Assembly (NCBI RefSeq): GCF_003730195.1
Contig: NZ_QWGG01000003.1
Span: forward strand, 248,001 to 312,000
Direction: 5' to 3'
Length of the DNA stretch: 64,000 nucleotides
Source of the DNA: Halosimplex salinum
GTDB taxonomy: Archaea > Halobacteriota > Halobacteria > Halobacteriales > Haloarculaceae
This document shows positions 41,281 to 50,292 of the stretch, piece by piece. Both the position numbers and the translations under genes were made by a program. Positions within the stretch are counted from its first letter, which is position 1. Every line of letters begins with the position of its first letter. Under the pieces are notes generated by a model. It was given only the letters and a program-made list of their open reading frames with translations. It was not told the DNA's origin and did not search any database.

Positions 41281-42690
41281 TCAGTCGCCGAACGGGCCGC
41301 CACCGCCGCCCATGCCACCCATCCCGCCCATGCCGCCACCGCCGCCACCGCCCTGCATCTGCTTCATCATGCGCTCCATGTCGGCGTCGCCCATGCCCTG
41401 GAACTGGTCCAGCATCTGGCGCATCGCGTTGTACTGTTCGAGCAGTTCGCGGATGCGCTCCTCGGGCTGACCCGACCCGCGGGCGATGCGCTCGATGCGG
41501 CTCTTGCCGACGGTACGGGGGTTCTCGAGTTCCTCGTGGGTCATCGAGTCCATGACGATCTCGAAGTCCTTGAGCCGCTCCTGGGTCACGTCCATCGCGT
41601 CGTCGGGGAGCTGGTCCATGAGCCCGCCGCCCATGCCGGGGATCATGTCCATCACCTGGTCGAGCGGACCCATCTTGTTCATCGTCTCCATCTGCTTTCG
41701 CATGTCGACGAGGGTGAACTTCCCCTCCATCATGTCCTCGGGGTCCCAGTCGTCCTCCTCCTCGCCCGTCTCCTCCATCGCCCGCTCGACGCGCTCGGTC
41801 AGCTGTTTGAGGTCGCCCATCCCGAGCAGGCGGGAGATGAAGCCCGAGGGCTCGAAGCGCTCGATGTCCTGCACCGTCTCCCCGGTCCCGAGGAAGGCGA
41901 TGGAGGAGCCGGTCTCGTTGACCGCGGCGAGGGCGCCCCCACCTTTCGCCGTCCCGTCGAGCTTGGTGATGACGACGCCGTCGACGCCGATGGAGTCCTC
42001 GAACTCCTGGGCCTGGTCCTTGGCGCTCTGGCCCATCGCCGCGTCGAGGACGAGCAGGTCGCGGTCGGGCTGGACCTCGTCCTCGATGTCCTCGATCTGG
42101 TCGATGAGCTCCTCGTTGAGGCCGTCGCGGCCGGCCGTGTCGACGATCCGGATGTCGGCGTCCTCGGTCGCGTCGAGCCCCGCTCGAGCGATCTCGACGG
42201 GGTCGTCGGCGTCGGCGTCGCCGTAGAAGTCCACCTCGGCGCGCTCGGCCATCTCCTTGGACTGGTCGTAGGCGCCCGGGCGGTCCGTGTCCGTCTGGAT
42301 GATAGCCGGGCGGAGCCCCTTCTTCGAGAACCACCACGCCATCTTGGCGGCGGTGGTGGTCTTCCCCGACCCGTAGAGGCCGGCGAGCATGATCGTCTGC
42401 GGTTCGAGCGGGAGGTCGGTCGACTCGCCGACGAGGCCGACGAGTTCGTCGTAGACGACCCGCAGCACCCAGTCGTGGGCGGAGGTGCCCGCCGGGGGCT
42501 CCTCCTCCAGGGCGCGGGTCTTGATGCTGTCCGACAGCTCCATCACCAGGTCGACGTCGACGTCGGCCTGCAGGAGCGACCGCTGGATGTCCTTGACGAC
42601 CTCCTCGACGTCCTCCTCGGAGATGCGGGACTGTCCCCGGAGGTCGTTGAGCGTGCTCCGGAGCGACGTTCCCAGATCGTCGAGTACCAT
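41281..42690 (-). CDS. ffh: Signal recognition particle 54 kDa protein
   Basis: 469 residues. It binds signal sequences and SRP RNA and targets proteins to the membrane with FtsY. N domain (1-95), then GTPase: Walker [14 protein letters not shown] (104-116), [35 protein letters not shown]. The methionine-rich M domain (about 300-440) ends in a Gly/Met tail, [12 protein letters not shown], typical of haloarchaea. It is monocistronic with a TATA-like CTTTAAC on the minus strand about 27 nt before ATG 42690. SRP RNA is not seen in the window. Confidence 0.97.
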   Translation of the reverse strand: MVLDDLGTSLRSTLNDLRGQSRISEEDVEEVVKDIQRSLLQADVDVDLVMELSDSIKTRALEEEPPAGTSAHDWVLRVVYDELVGLVGESTDLPLEPQTIMLAGLYGSGKTTTAAKMAWWFSKKGLRPAIIQTDTDRPGAYDQSKEMAERAEVDFYGDADADDPVEIARAGLDATEDADIRIVDTAGRDGLNEELIDQIEDIEDEVQPDRDLLVLDAAMGQSAKDQAQEFEDSIGVDGVVITKLDGTAKGGGALAAVNETGSSIAFLGTGETVQDIERFEPSGFISRLLGMGDLKQLTERVERAMEETGEEEDDWDPEDMMEGKFTLVDMRKQMETMNKMGPLDQVMDMIPGMGGGLMDQLPDDAMDVTQERLKDFEIVMDSMTHEELENPRTVGKSRIERIARGSGQPEERIRELLEQYNAMRQMLDQFQGMGDADMERMMKQMQGGGGGGGMGGMGGMGGGGGPFGD

Positions 42691-42714
42691 TTGCCGACTG
42701 GTACGCGACCGGTC

Positions 42715-42722
42715 CGTTAAAG
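42715..42722 (-). promoter_or_regulatory. TATA-like box for ffh
   Basis: Plus CGTTAAAG region reads CTTTAACG on the minus strand, 25-32 nt before ATG 42690. Confidence 0.5.
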
Positions 42723-42811
42723 ACTTTGTACTCTCGGGGACGCGGCCGAACTCACGACGGGATGGCGCCCCGACAGGGCGGTCGACACCCCAGCACGTTA
42801 ATACATCAGCG

Positions 42812-42822
42812 ATAATTGATTA
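42812..42822 (+). promoter_or_regulatory. TATA-like box for the ABC-2 exporter operon
   Basis: GATAATTGATT lies 20-30 nt before ATG 42842, in an AT-rich patch that also includes GTTAATACAT. Confidence 0.5.
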
Positions 42823-42841
42823 CGTGCAGAGGTGTCTGGTA

Positions 42842-43783
42842 ATGGACGCTATCGTGCTGCGTGGCGTGACGAAACGGTTCGGGGAGACCACGGCGGTCGA
42901 CGAGATCGATCTGACCGTCGAGGCGGGCGAAGCCTACGGCTTTCTCGGACCCAACGGCGCGGGGAAGTCGACGACGATCAACGTCCTGCTGGGATTCACG
43001 AGAGCGATCGAGGGACGGGCCGAAGTGTTCGGCCGCGACTCGTGGCGTGAGTCGACGGCGGTCCGCGAACGGACCGGGGTCCTCCCTGAGGGGTACGACC
43101 TCTACGGACGGCTCACCGCCCGCGAACACATCGACCTCGCCGCCGATCTCCAGGGAACCGACGACGACCCGAACGAGATCCTCGAGCGGGTCGGGCTCGA
43201 TCCTGACGATCGGGGTCGGCGCGTCAGCGGCTTCTCGACGGGGATGCGACAGCGGCTTGCGCTCGGGATGGCGCTGGTGGGAGACCCCGATCTGCTCGTC
43301 CTCGACGAGCCCTCCTCGGGGCTGGATCCAAACGGCATGGCCAGTCTGCGGAGGATCGTCCGCGAGGAACTACAGCGGGGCACAACGGTCTTCTTCTCCA
43401 GTCACATCCTCGACCAGGTCGAAGGGGTGTGCGACCGGGTCGGAATCCTCCGGGACGGGCGGCTCATCACCGAAGACACCGTCGACGGACTGCGTACTTC
43501 GATGGGTGCCGAGTCCCGCATCGAGGTCCTCGTCGACGACCCACAGCCCGTCGATTTCCACGATATCGACGGCGTCACCGGCCACAGCGTCGCCGACGCG
43601 ACGGTCCGGGTCGCCTGTCGCGACCCGGCGGCGAAGGCCGACGTGATACGGCGGATCGAGGACGCCGGCATGGACGCCCGGGACGTGAAGATCCGCGATG
43701 CGTCGCTCGAAGACCTCTTCGCCGCCTACACCGACCGCGAGGCGGTCGAGTCACGGGAGACGATACTGGAGGGGCGGCCGTGA
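42842..43783 (+). CDS. ABC transporter ATP-binding protein (ABC-2 type)
   Basis: 313 residues. Walker A is GPNGAGKST, the signature FSTGMRQRLALG (instead of LSGGQ, as usual in ABC-2 and NosF-like ATPases), Walker B LLVLDEPSSGLDP and the switch His in SSHIL. The C-terminal 90 residues are a family-typical regulatory extension, ending SLEDLFAAYTDREAV. The gene overlaps the permease start by 4 bp (GTGA). Together they form an exporter; drugs, copper-enzyme maturation or lipids are the usual substrates of relatives. Confidence 0.93.
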   Translation: MDAIVLRGVTKRFGETTAVDEIDLTVEAGEAYGFLGPNGAGKSTTINVLLGFTRAIEGRAEVFGRDSWRESTAVRERTGVLPEGYDLYGRLTAREHIDLAADLQGTDDDPNEILERVGLDPDDRGRRVSGFSTGMRQRLALGMALVGDPDLLVLDEPSSGLDPNGMASLRRIVREELQRGTTVFFSSHILDQVEGVCDRVGILRDGRLITEDTVDGLRTSMGAESRIEVLVDDPQPVDFHDIDGVTGHSVADATVRVACRDPAAKADVIRRIEDAGMDARDVKIRDASLEDLFAAYTDREAVESRETILEGRP

Positions 43784-45507
43784 ATGCGCTGACGGTCGCC
43801 CGCAAAGAGGTGACGGACGCGAGGCGTTCCGCGCTCGTGTGGGCGCTGGTCGCCCTGATCGGGCTCGTCGCTGTTCCGACGATCGTGCGGTTCCCGGACA
43901 GCGTCGTCACGAGCGCGACGCCGGACCGCATCGCGCTCGTGTTGCTGACGAGTTTCGAGCGACCGGTCGCCCTCGCGGCCGTGCTCGTCGGCGGTCTGGC
44001 TATCGCCGGCGAACGCGAGACCGGCAGCCTCCGCGTCCTCTCTGGGTTTCCCTTGTCACGTCGGGATCTCCTCGTCGGGAAACTCCTCGGTCGTGGATCC
44101 GTCCTGATCGCCGTCGTACTGGCCGGACAGGTGCTGATCGTCGCTGCGGTCGTCTACCGGCTCGACGGCGTCTCGCTTCGTACGTTCGGGCACGGTGCCG
44201 GATTGACGCTCCTGTTCGCGCTCGCGTACTTCGGCATCGCGGTCGGCGCCTCGGTGGTCGCGAACACCCGTCTCCGCGCGCTGGTCCTCGGACTGGGCGC
44301 GTACATCTTCTTCAGCAGTTACTGGGAGCGGGTCGTCGTCGGCCCCGTCTTCGAGGTCCTCCGGGGGCGGCCGCCGACCGACGGGGAACTGCAGTTCGTC
44401 ATCGTGAATCACGTGGGTACGATAGACTACCTGCAACTGCTCAACCCGAACAACGCGTACACGGGGGCGAACTACTTCGACCCGGCCGTCGACTGGTTCG
44501 GCGTCACGGTGTTGCTCGGGTGGTTCGTCGTCCCGGTGGTACTGGGGTACGTGCGCTTCCGAAGTCAGGACGTCGAACCCGAGCGGCGCCGTCCGTTAGC
44601 GCCGCTCCGGCGGCGGCTCGAAGCGGTCTCGATACCCTGGTCAGCCCTCCCGACGCCCGCCCTCCCCCTCTCGCTTCCCGACCACGCGGCGGTCGCGTAC
44701 GGGCGAGCGGACCTGACGACGCTCCGTCGGTCCCGTCTGATCCTCGGACTGGTCGCGATACTGGTCGGGCAGTTCGTCGCCGCGGCACTGAGCGTGCCCG
44801 TCCCGGGCGCGGACACGGGCGGGCTCACACCCCCTCCGGGAGTCGGCACCAACTTCGGGCCGCTGTTCTCGGAACTCGGGACGCCGTTGCTGATACAGTT
44901 CGTGGCGGTCCTGCTCGGGGCGCTGGCGGTCGTCGACGGGGTCGAAACCGGGCGACTCAGGGTCCTCGTCGGGTATCCGGTGCGTCGCCGTGACGTGCTC
45001 GTCGGGACGGTCGTCGGGCGGGCGCTCCTCTACGTCTGCTCTCTGGCGACCGGGCTCCTCGCGGCCGCGGTTGTCCTCTGGGTTCGCCCGACGACGGTCG
45101 ACCCCGTATCGCTCGCGCTGGGCGGCAGCAGCGTCGCGGCGCTCGGGCTGGCCTTCTTCGGTATCGCGGTCGGCGCCTCCGCGTTCGCCCGCCGGCGGAT
45201 CACCGCACTGGGCGCCTCGTTCGGCGCGGTCGTCCTGTTCTCCGCGGTGTGGCGGACCTTCGTCGTCGGCCTGCCGTTCCTGTTCGTCCGGGGGGAGTTC
45301 CCGGGGCCGACCGAGCTCGCCTACACCGCCGGATCGACGCCGCAGTGGTACCACTACGTACTGTGGGTCGACCCGACCGAGGCCTACCGCATGCTGGGGA
45401 ACGTCACTGGGTCGCTCCGCTTCCAGTTGGCCGGCGTGCTGGCGTTCTGGGCGGTCGTTCCCGTCGTCGTCGGTTACTGGCGGTTCCGGTCTCGGGACAT
45501 CGCCTGA
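43780..45507 (+). CDS. ABC-2 type permease, two permease units in one chain
   Basis: 575 residues from GTG 43780. Each half has a similar order: a TM helix, a glycine-rich ETGSLRVL or ETGRLRVL motif, SRRDLLVGKLLGR or VRRRDVLVGTVVGR, then FGIAVGAS and a F(S)S-W-VVVG segment. Residues about 1-270 and 305-575 are thus a tandem repeat with about six TM helices each. One chain would supply both permease halves of the ABC-2 complex. The substrate is unknown. Confidence 0.9.
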   Translation: MNALTVARKEVTDARRSALVWALVALIGLVAVPTIVRFPDSVVTSATPDRIALVLLTSFERPVALAAVLVGGLAIAGERETGSLRVLSGFPLSRRDLLVGKLLGRGSVLIAVVLAGQVLIVAAVVYRLDGVSLRTFGHGAGLTLLFALAYFGIAVGASVVANTRLRALVLGLGAYIFFSSYWERVVVGPVFEVLRGRPPTDGELQFVIVNHVGTIDYLQLLNPNNAYTGANYFDPAVDWFGVTVLLGWFVVPVVLGYVRFRSQDVEPERRRPLAPLRRRLEAVSIPWSALPTPALPLSLPDHAAVAYGRADLTTLRRSRLILGLVAILVGQFVAAALSVPVPGADTGGLTPPPGVGTNFGPLFSELGTPLLIQFVAVLLGALAVVDGVETGRLRVLVGYPVRRRDVLVGTVVGRALLYVCSLATGLLAAAVVLWVRPTTVDPVSLALGGSSVAALGLAFFGIAVGASAFARRRITALGASFGAVVLFSAVWRTFVVGLPFLFVRGEFPGPTELAYTAGSTPQWYHYVLWVDPTEAYRMLGNVTGSLRFQLAGVLAFWAVVPVVVGYWRFRSRDIA

Positions 45508-45611
45508 CGGGGCGCCCTGTGGCGCGTCGTCACCGGACGTGCGGCGCCCGGATGGACTAAGGGGTCGCCGCGACGACTATCCGACATGAACTGGGCGAGT
45601 CCACGGCGCCG

Positions 45612-46838
45612 GTGGCACCGATGACGCCTGGCGGCCGCGGCGGCGACGCCGACGACCGCGTCGAGTACGAGCCGGTCAGCGTCAAGGAGCTGCTGGGCGA
45701 GATGAAGGACATCGCCGAGCTCCTGATCGATCTCTCCTATTCCTCCGTCCTCTTCGACAGTCGGGCGCTCGCCGAGGAGGTGCTCGAACTGGAGTCGGAG
45801 ATGGACGTGCTCCAGCTGAAAGCGCGGATGAGCCTCGTGATGGCCGGCCGCTCTCCGGAGGAGGCAGAACAGCTGGCGCCGATCTTCGGCATCGTCGGCG
45901 CCGCCGAGAAGATCAGCGACGCCGCGGGCGACATCGCGAAGGTCGTCCTCGAGGACATCGGCCTGCCGACGGCGCTCCGGTCGTCGCTCCCCGACCCCGT
46001 CGAGGCGCTCGCGCGGGCTGAACTCGCCGCCGACTCCGCCTACGCCGACCGGACGCTCGCGGACATCAACCTCGAGACAGAGACCGGCGTCCGGGTGCTC
46101 GCCATCCGCCGGAGCGACGAGTGGGTGCTCAACCCCGACCGGGAGACGGTGCTCCGGGCGGACGACGTGTTGCTCTGTCGCGGCCCCGACGACGGGATCG
46201 CCGGCGTCTACGAGACCGCGACCGGCGAGCCCTTCGAGCGCCCCGCGGTGTCCGAGTCGGACATCGCGGACCTCGACCGGGCGGTCGAGACGGTGGTCCT
46301 GATGAAGAACGTGAGCGAGCTGGCGGTCGACCTGGCCTACGGGAGCGTCCTCTTCGACGACCCGGAACTCGCGCGGGAGGTGAGCGAACTCGAGGTCGAG
46401 GTCGACGCGCTCAAGTCCCGCTTCGAGGCGTGGGCGCTCCGGGCGGCCGCCGAAGTGGAGGACCCGGTGACGATCCGCGGCCTGCTCCACATCGCCGCGA
46501 GCACGGAGGTGATCAGCGACGCCGCGCTGGAGATAAGCGAGGGCGTCCTCCGCGGGCTGGGGAGCCACCCCGTCGTGCAGGCCGCCGTCGAGGCCTCCGA
46601 CGAGGTGCTCGTCAGCGTCCCCGTCGCGGCGGGGAGCGACCTCGCGGACACGACGATCCGCGAGCAGGAACTGCGCACCACGACGGGGATGCTCGTCATC
46701 GCGATCCGCCGCGAGTCCGCGGGCGAGACCGACTGGCTGCTCACCCCGGACCCGGGGACGACGCTCCGCGCCGGTGACACCCTCATCGCGAAGGGGACGC
46801 GAACCGGCGCCGAGCGACTCAGGAATCTGGCCGGGTGA
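45612..46838 (+). CDS. Double PhoU-RCK_C (TrkA-C) regulatory protein
   Basis: 408 residues. Two similar halves, each a PhoU-like helical bundle (KELLGEMKDIAELLIDLSYS and VVLMKNVSELAVDLAYGSV) followed by an RCK_C/TrkA-C domain (TLADINLETETGVRVLAIRR and TIREQELRTTTGMLVIAIRR). RCK_C domains bind small ligands such as nucleotides and gate cation channels. The next two genes encode MgtE-like membrane halves, with a GTGA overlap into the first, so it is probably the cytosolic gate for a divalent-cation channel. GTG 45612 is used; ATG 45621 is the alternative. Confidence 0.88.
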   Translation: MAPMTPGGRGGDADDRVEYEPVSVKELLGEMKDIAELLIDLSYSSVLFDSRALAEEVLELESEMDVLQLKARMSLVMAGRSPEEAEQLAPIFGIVGAAEKISDAAGDIAKVVLEDIGLPTALRSSLPDPVEALARAELAADSAYADRTLADINLETETGVRVLAIRRSDEWVLNPDRETVLRADDVLLCRGPDDGIAGVYETATGEPFERPAVSESDIADLDRAVETVVLMKNVSELAVDLAYGSVLFDDPELAREVSELEVEVDALKSRFEAWALRAAAEVEDPVTIRGLLHIAASTEVISDAALEISEGVLRGLGSHPVVQAAVEASDEVLVSVPVAAGSDLADTTIREQELRTTTGMLVIAIRRESAGETDWLLTPDPGTTLRAGDTLIAKGTRTGAERLRNLAG

Positions 46839-47401
46839 CGATGGCGAGCGACTGGTCGGTCTCGGGGATCACGCGGCGACTCTTCCCGATCCTCGTGGCG
46901 CTGACGCTGCTCGAACTGGTCGGCGGGCTCACCCTCGGATCCTTCGAGGCGACGCTCCGGCGCTACCCATCCCTGCTCGTCCTCGTGCCGGTGACCATCG
47001 GGACCGCGGGGAACCTCGGGAGCGTCCTCTCGGCGCGACTGTCGACCGCGTTCCACCTCGGGATCCTCTCCTTCGACGTGACCGACGACGAGCTCCTCGG
47101 GAACACCATCACGACCGTCCTGCTGGCGGTGACCGTCTTCCCGGTCGTCGGCGCCGGCGCGTGGGCCGTCGCGCGGGTGACCGGCGGGGCGCGACTCCCG
47201 GTCGAGACCGTGGTCGCGGTGGCATCGATTAGCGGGCTCGTCCTCGCCGTCCTCGCCGTGGCCGTCACGGTCACCGCGGCTTACACCGCCTACCGGTTCG
47301 AGGCCGACCCCGACGACGTGGTCATCCCCGTCGTGACCAACGTCTGTGACGTGCTCGGCGTGATCGTCCTGTTCGGCGTCGTCCGGGTGATCGTCACGTG
47401 A
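46835..47401 (+). CDS. MgtE-like membrane half, first
   Basis: 188 residues from GTG 46835, overlapping the previous stop by 4 bp. It has about five TM helices, with the PVTIGTAGNLGSVLSARLST loop that corresponds to the MgtE channel-lining motif. There is no cytosolic CBS or N domain. A related half follows 43 bp later; together they equal one pseudo-dimeric pair. Predicted role: Mg2+ or similar cation transport gated by the PhoU-RCK protein. Confidence 0.85.
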   Translation: MTMASDWSVSGITRRLFPILVALTLLELVGGLTLGSFEATLRRYPSLLVLVPVTIGTAGNLGSVLSARLSTAFHLGILSFDVTDDELLGNTITTVLLAVTVFPVVGAGAWAVARVTGGARLPVETVVAVASISGLVLAVLAVAVTVTAAYTAYRFEADPDDVVIPVVTNVCDVLGVIVLFGVVRVIVT

Positions 47402-47444
47402 CCCGGACGGGGCGACAGCGCGCGCCTGGAGGTGAGTCCCCGCC

Positions 47445-48014
47445 GTGTCGGTGAGAGAGACGATCGTCGAGGGGTACCGCGGCGCCCTGCCGACGCTGCT
47501 GGTGAGCGCGCTCGGCGGGCTGCTCGCCGGGGGTATCCTCGGCGGGATGGAGGCCGAACTCGAGGCGGTCCCGGGCCTGCTGGTCGTCGTGCCGGCGTTC
47601 CTCGCGATCCGCGGGAGCGTCTACGGGTCGCTCGGGTCGCGGCTGTCGAGCGCGCTCCACCAGGGGCTCGTCGAACCGCATTTCACCCCTGACGACCGAC
47701 TCGTGAGCGCGATCGCCGCCGCCCTGCTCAACGGTCTCGGGGCCAGTCTGGTCGCCGCGACGTTCACCTTCGCCATCCTCACCGCGCTCGGCCGGCGGGT
47801 GGCGCCGCTGTGGACGCTCGCCCTGATCGCGCTCGTGGGCGGCGCGCTCGCCGGCGTGATACTGGTCGCAGTCATCGTCGTCGTCGTCTTCGGCGGCTAC
47901 CGCCGCGGGATGAACCCCGACAACCTCGTCGGCCCGACGGTGACCACGGCCGGCGACATCTTCGGGATGGCCGCCCTCTTCGTCGCGACTCGCCTCGCGC
48001 TCGCCGTGACCTGA
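47445..48014 (+). CDS. MgtE-like membrane half, second
   Basis: 189 residues from GTG 47445. It has five hydrophobic helices and the motif VPAFLAIRGSVYGSLGSRLSSALHQG, aligned with the first half's VPVTIGTAGNLGSVLSARLSTAFHLG (shown in parts). A conserved Asp (GPTVTTAGDIFGM) sits in the last helices as in MgtE. It probably pairs with the first half as one channel. Confidence 0.85.
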   Translation: MSVRETIVEGYRGALPTLLVSALGGLLAGGILGGMEAELEAVPGLLVVVPAFLAIRGSVYGSLGSRLSSALHQGLVEPHFTPDDRLVSAIAAALLNGLGASLVAATFTFAILTALGRRVAPLWTLALIALVGGALAGVILVAVIVVVVFGGYRRGMNPDNLVGPTVTTAGDIFGMAALFVATRLALAVT

Positions 48015-48097
48015 CCGCCCGGATGCGATAGATCGCCGGGCGCTCGCCCCTGCGTCGACACGAAACCTCGAAGTACGGGGGGTCCAAAGGCTCTGGT

Positions 48098-48319
48098 ATG
48101 GCAGACCTCGCAAGTTCGGCGATGGAGCTGGTAAACAGCATCATCGAGATGCCCGGCCACTTCCAGGAAGTCGCGACGCACGACCCGATCAGCGCCGTCC
48201 TGATCGCCTTCGGCGCGCTGTTCGTCCTCGCCCCGAGCGCGGCGCTCGGCTACCTCTCGCTGGGCGCGTTCCTCTCGCTGTTCACCGTCGATAGCTCGCC
48301 GCCGCCGGAAGCGCAGTAA
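48098..48319 (+). CDS. Small membrane protein (73 aa)
   Basis: ATG 48098 gives MADLASSAMELVNSIIEMPG, an amphipathic N-terminal helix. Then one long hydrophobic helix (about 33-63) and a short Pro-rich tail follow. It lies on the same strand as the cation-module genes, 83 bp downstream, so co-expression is possible. Haloarchaeal genomes carry many such proteins of unknown role. Confidence 0.75.
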   Translation: MADLASSAMELVNSIIEMPGHFQEVATHDPISAVLIAFGALFVLAPSAALGYLSLGAFLSLFTVDSSPPPEAQ

Positions 48320-48331
48320 GCGGTCGCCGCG

Positions 48332-49300
48332 CTACGCAGTGTGATTCTCGCCGAGTAGCTCGATAGCTCGCTCCACGTCCGGCCCGAGCGGCGACGCCGC
48401 GACGAAGCTGTCCGCGTACTCCAGCACCGCATCGATCTCCGCCTCGACCTGTTCGGGCGTCCCCGCGATACAGAACGCGTCGAGCATCGACTCCGTGACT
48501 CGCTCGGCCGCTTCGCGGAACTCGCCCGAGGAGACGGCGTCGCTCACGGCCGCTGCCGCCTCGGCGTCGATGTCGTGGCGCGAGAGCACCGGCGGGGGCG
48601 CGCCGCCGGCGACGAACGCCACCGGGAAGCGTGCGGTCTCGCGGGCCGCGGCCGCGTCCTCGGCGACGCTGACCGACGCGTAGGCGGCGAAGTCGAACTC
48701 GCCGCGGTCGTCGGGGCGCTCGTCGAGTCCCTCCGCGACGCGCTCGCTCGCCCACTCGTAGTCGCGCGGGTGCGCGCCGTTGTAGAGGACGCCGTCTGCG
48801 TGTTTGGACGCCATCCGGGTCATGTGCGGGCCCTGCGCGCCGACGTACACCGGGATCGAACCGACGTCGTAGTTGAGGCCGGCGTCGTCCGCGGTGAAGG
48901 TGCCGTCGTGGTCGACGCGCTCGCCGGCCCAGAGGCGCTGGGCGATCTTGAACGTCTCCAGCACGCGCCGGAGCGGGGTGTCGGGGTCGACGCCGAGGTT
49001 GGCGAGCGTCGAGGCGTCGCCGGGACCGACCCCGAAGACGCCGCGACCGCCGCTGTACTCGTCGAGCGTCGCCATCCGCGAGGCGAGGGTGACGGGGTGG
49101 GTCTCGTAGGGGTTGGCGACGCCCGGTCCGACGAGGATGTCGTCGGTCTCGGCCGCGATGGCCGTCAGCGCGGCGAACTGGTCGCGGTTGTTGTAGTGGT
49201 GGCTAACGAAGGCGGCGTCGAACCCGGCGGCCTCGGCGGTCTCGCCGAACCCGGCGAGCGTCGAGACGGGGTGTTCCGGGGTGAGTTCGACGGCGCGCAT
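48332..49300 (-). CDS. mer: F420-dependent 5,10-methylene-tetrahydromethanopterin reductase-like protein
   Basis: 322 residues. It is a luciferase-like TIM barrel with VGPGVANPYETHPVTLASRM, FGVGPGD near 90, and SIPVYVGAQGPHMTRMASKH, all typical of Mer. In methanogens Mer reduces methylene-H4MPT with F420H2; in haloarchaea it is thought to supply methyl or methylene groups on a folate-like carrier. The start ATG overlaps the cofE stop by one base (TGATG), tying it to F420 synthesis. Another F420-dependent oxidoreductase is possible. Confidence 0.87.
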   Translation of the reverse strand: MRAVELTPEHPVSTLAGFGETAEAAGFDAAFVSHHYNNRDQFAALTAIAAETDDILVGPGVANPYETHPVTLASRMATLDEYSGGRGVFGVGPGDASTLANLGVDPDTPLRRVLETFKIAQRLWAGERVDHDGTFTADDAGLNYDVGSIPVYVGAQGPHMTRMASKHADGVLYNGAHPRDYEWASERVAEGLDERPDDRGEFDFAAYASVSVAEDAAAARETARFPVAFVAGGAPPPVLSRHDIDAEAAAAVSDAVSSGEFREAAERVTESMLDAFCIAGTPEQVEAEIDAVLEYADSFVAASPLGPDVERAIELLGENHTA

Positions 49301-50148
49301 CAGTCGGTCGCCTCCGCGTCGGCGGCGTCCGTCGGAGTGTCGGTGTCGGCGGTGTCGTCGCCGTCGTCGGCGTGTCCGTCGACCTGTCGTAACCGGTCCT
49401 TGTCGTAGTCCCACTCCCGGAGCGCGTCGCGGACGTAGTCGGCGTTCTCGGAGCGGAAGAGCCCCTCGTGTGGCTCGTGGTCGCCGAACTCGAAGCCGCG
49501 CACCACGACGACGGGGAGGCCGTCGTCGCCCTCACCGGTGAGGAGATTCGCGGCGGCAGCGAGTTCGTCGGCGACGGCTTCGACGGTGACGCCGAGTTCC
49601 CGGCCGTCGCGGTCGGACTCCCCCCGCCAGTCGCGCGCGGCGGGCATCCCCGCGAGGCCGAGCGCGACGCCGCGCTGGCCCTGGCGGAACGGGCGCCCGG
49701 ACGTGTCGGTCACGATCACGGGCGCGTCGAGCGCCTCGTGGATCCGCTCGGCGCTGGCCGAGGGGTCCTCGGGCAGCAAGAGCAAGTCGGCGTCGGGGAC
49801 GTTCGAGCGGTCGATACCCGCGTTGACGGAGATGTGGCCGAACCGGGTCACCGCGAGCATGAGCGGTTCCTCGGTGAGCAGTTCCTGACTCTCGTCGATC
49901 ACGGCCTGCGCGAAGCGCGGGTCTTTTTCCTCGCCGGCGAGCGCGCCGATGCGGTCGGCGATGCGTTCGGCCTGCGGGCCGGGGTCGAACTCGGAGAGGT
50001 CGGCCTGTCGGCCCTCGGCCTTCGAGACGATAGAGTGCGAGACGCAGACGACGTCGTCCTCGTGCAGGTCGACCCGCTCGGCGATCAGTTCGCCCACGTC
50101 GTCGCCGGGGCGAACTTCGGGGAGGCCCTCGACCGCGAACAGTTCCAT
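49300..50148 (-). CDS. cofE: Coenzyme F420-0:L-glutamate ligase
   Basis: 282 residues. It adds gamma-linked glutamates to F420-0 using GTP. Family motifs: PEVRPGDDVGELIAERV, VVCVSHSIVSKAEGR, VIVTDTSGRPFRQGQRGVAL (in sequence), SDRDGRELGVTVEAVADELA, and RGFEF. The last about 30 residues are an Asp/Thr/Ala-rich tail. It is first in a two-gene operon with mer. ATG 50148 is the start. Confidence 0.95.
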   Translation of the reverse strand: MELFAVEGLPEVRPGDDVGELIAERVDLHEDDVVCVSHSIVSKAEGRQADLSEFDPGPQAERIADRIGALAGEEKDPRFAQAVIDESQELLTEEPLMLAVTRFGHISVNAGIDRSNVPDADLLLLPEDPSASAERIHEALDAPVIVTDTSGRPFRQGQRGVALGLAGMPAARDWRGESDRDGRELGVTVEAVADELAAAANLLTGEGDDGLPVVVVRGFEFGDHEPHEGLFRSENADYVRDALREWDYDKDRLRQVDGHADDGDDTADTDTPTDAADAEATD

Positions 50149-50292
50149 ACCCGCCCTGTGTGTCCCCCGGGCAAAAACACCGCGCTACGAGCAGGGTTCG
50201 CCCGGACCGGTGACGAAGCAGTCGCCGGCGACAGGGCCACCCCGGCCACCGATCCGAAACGATAGTAGGCCCCCCGCCGCTCAGACGTGAGC

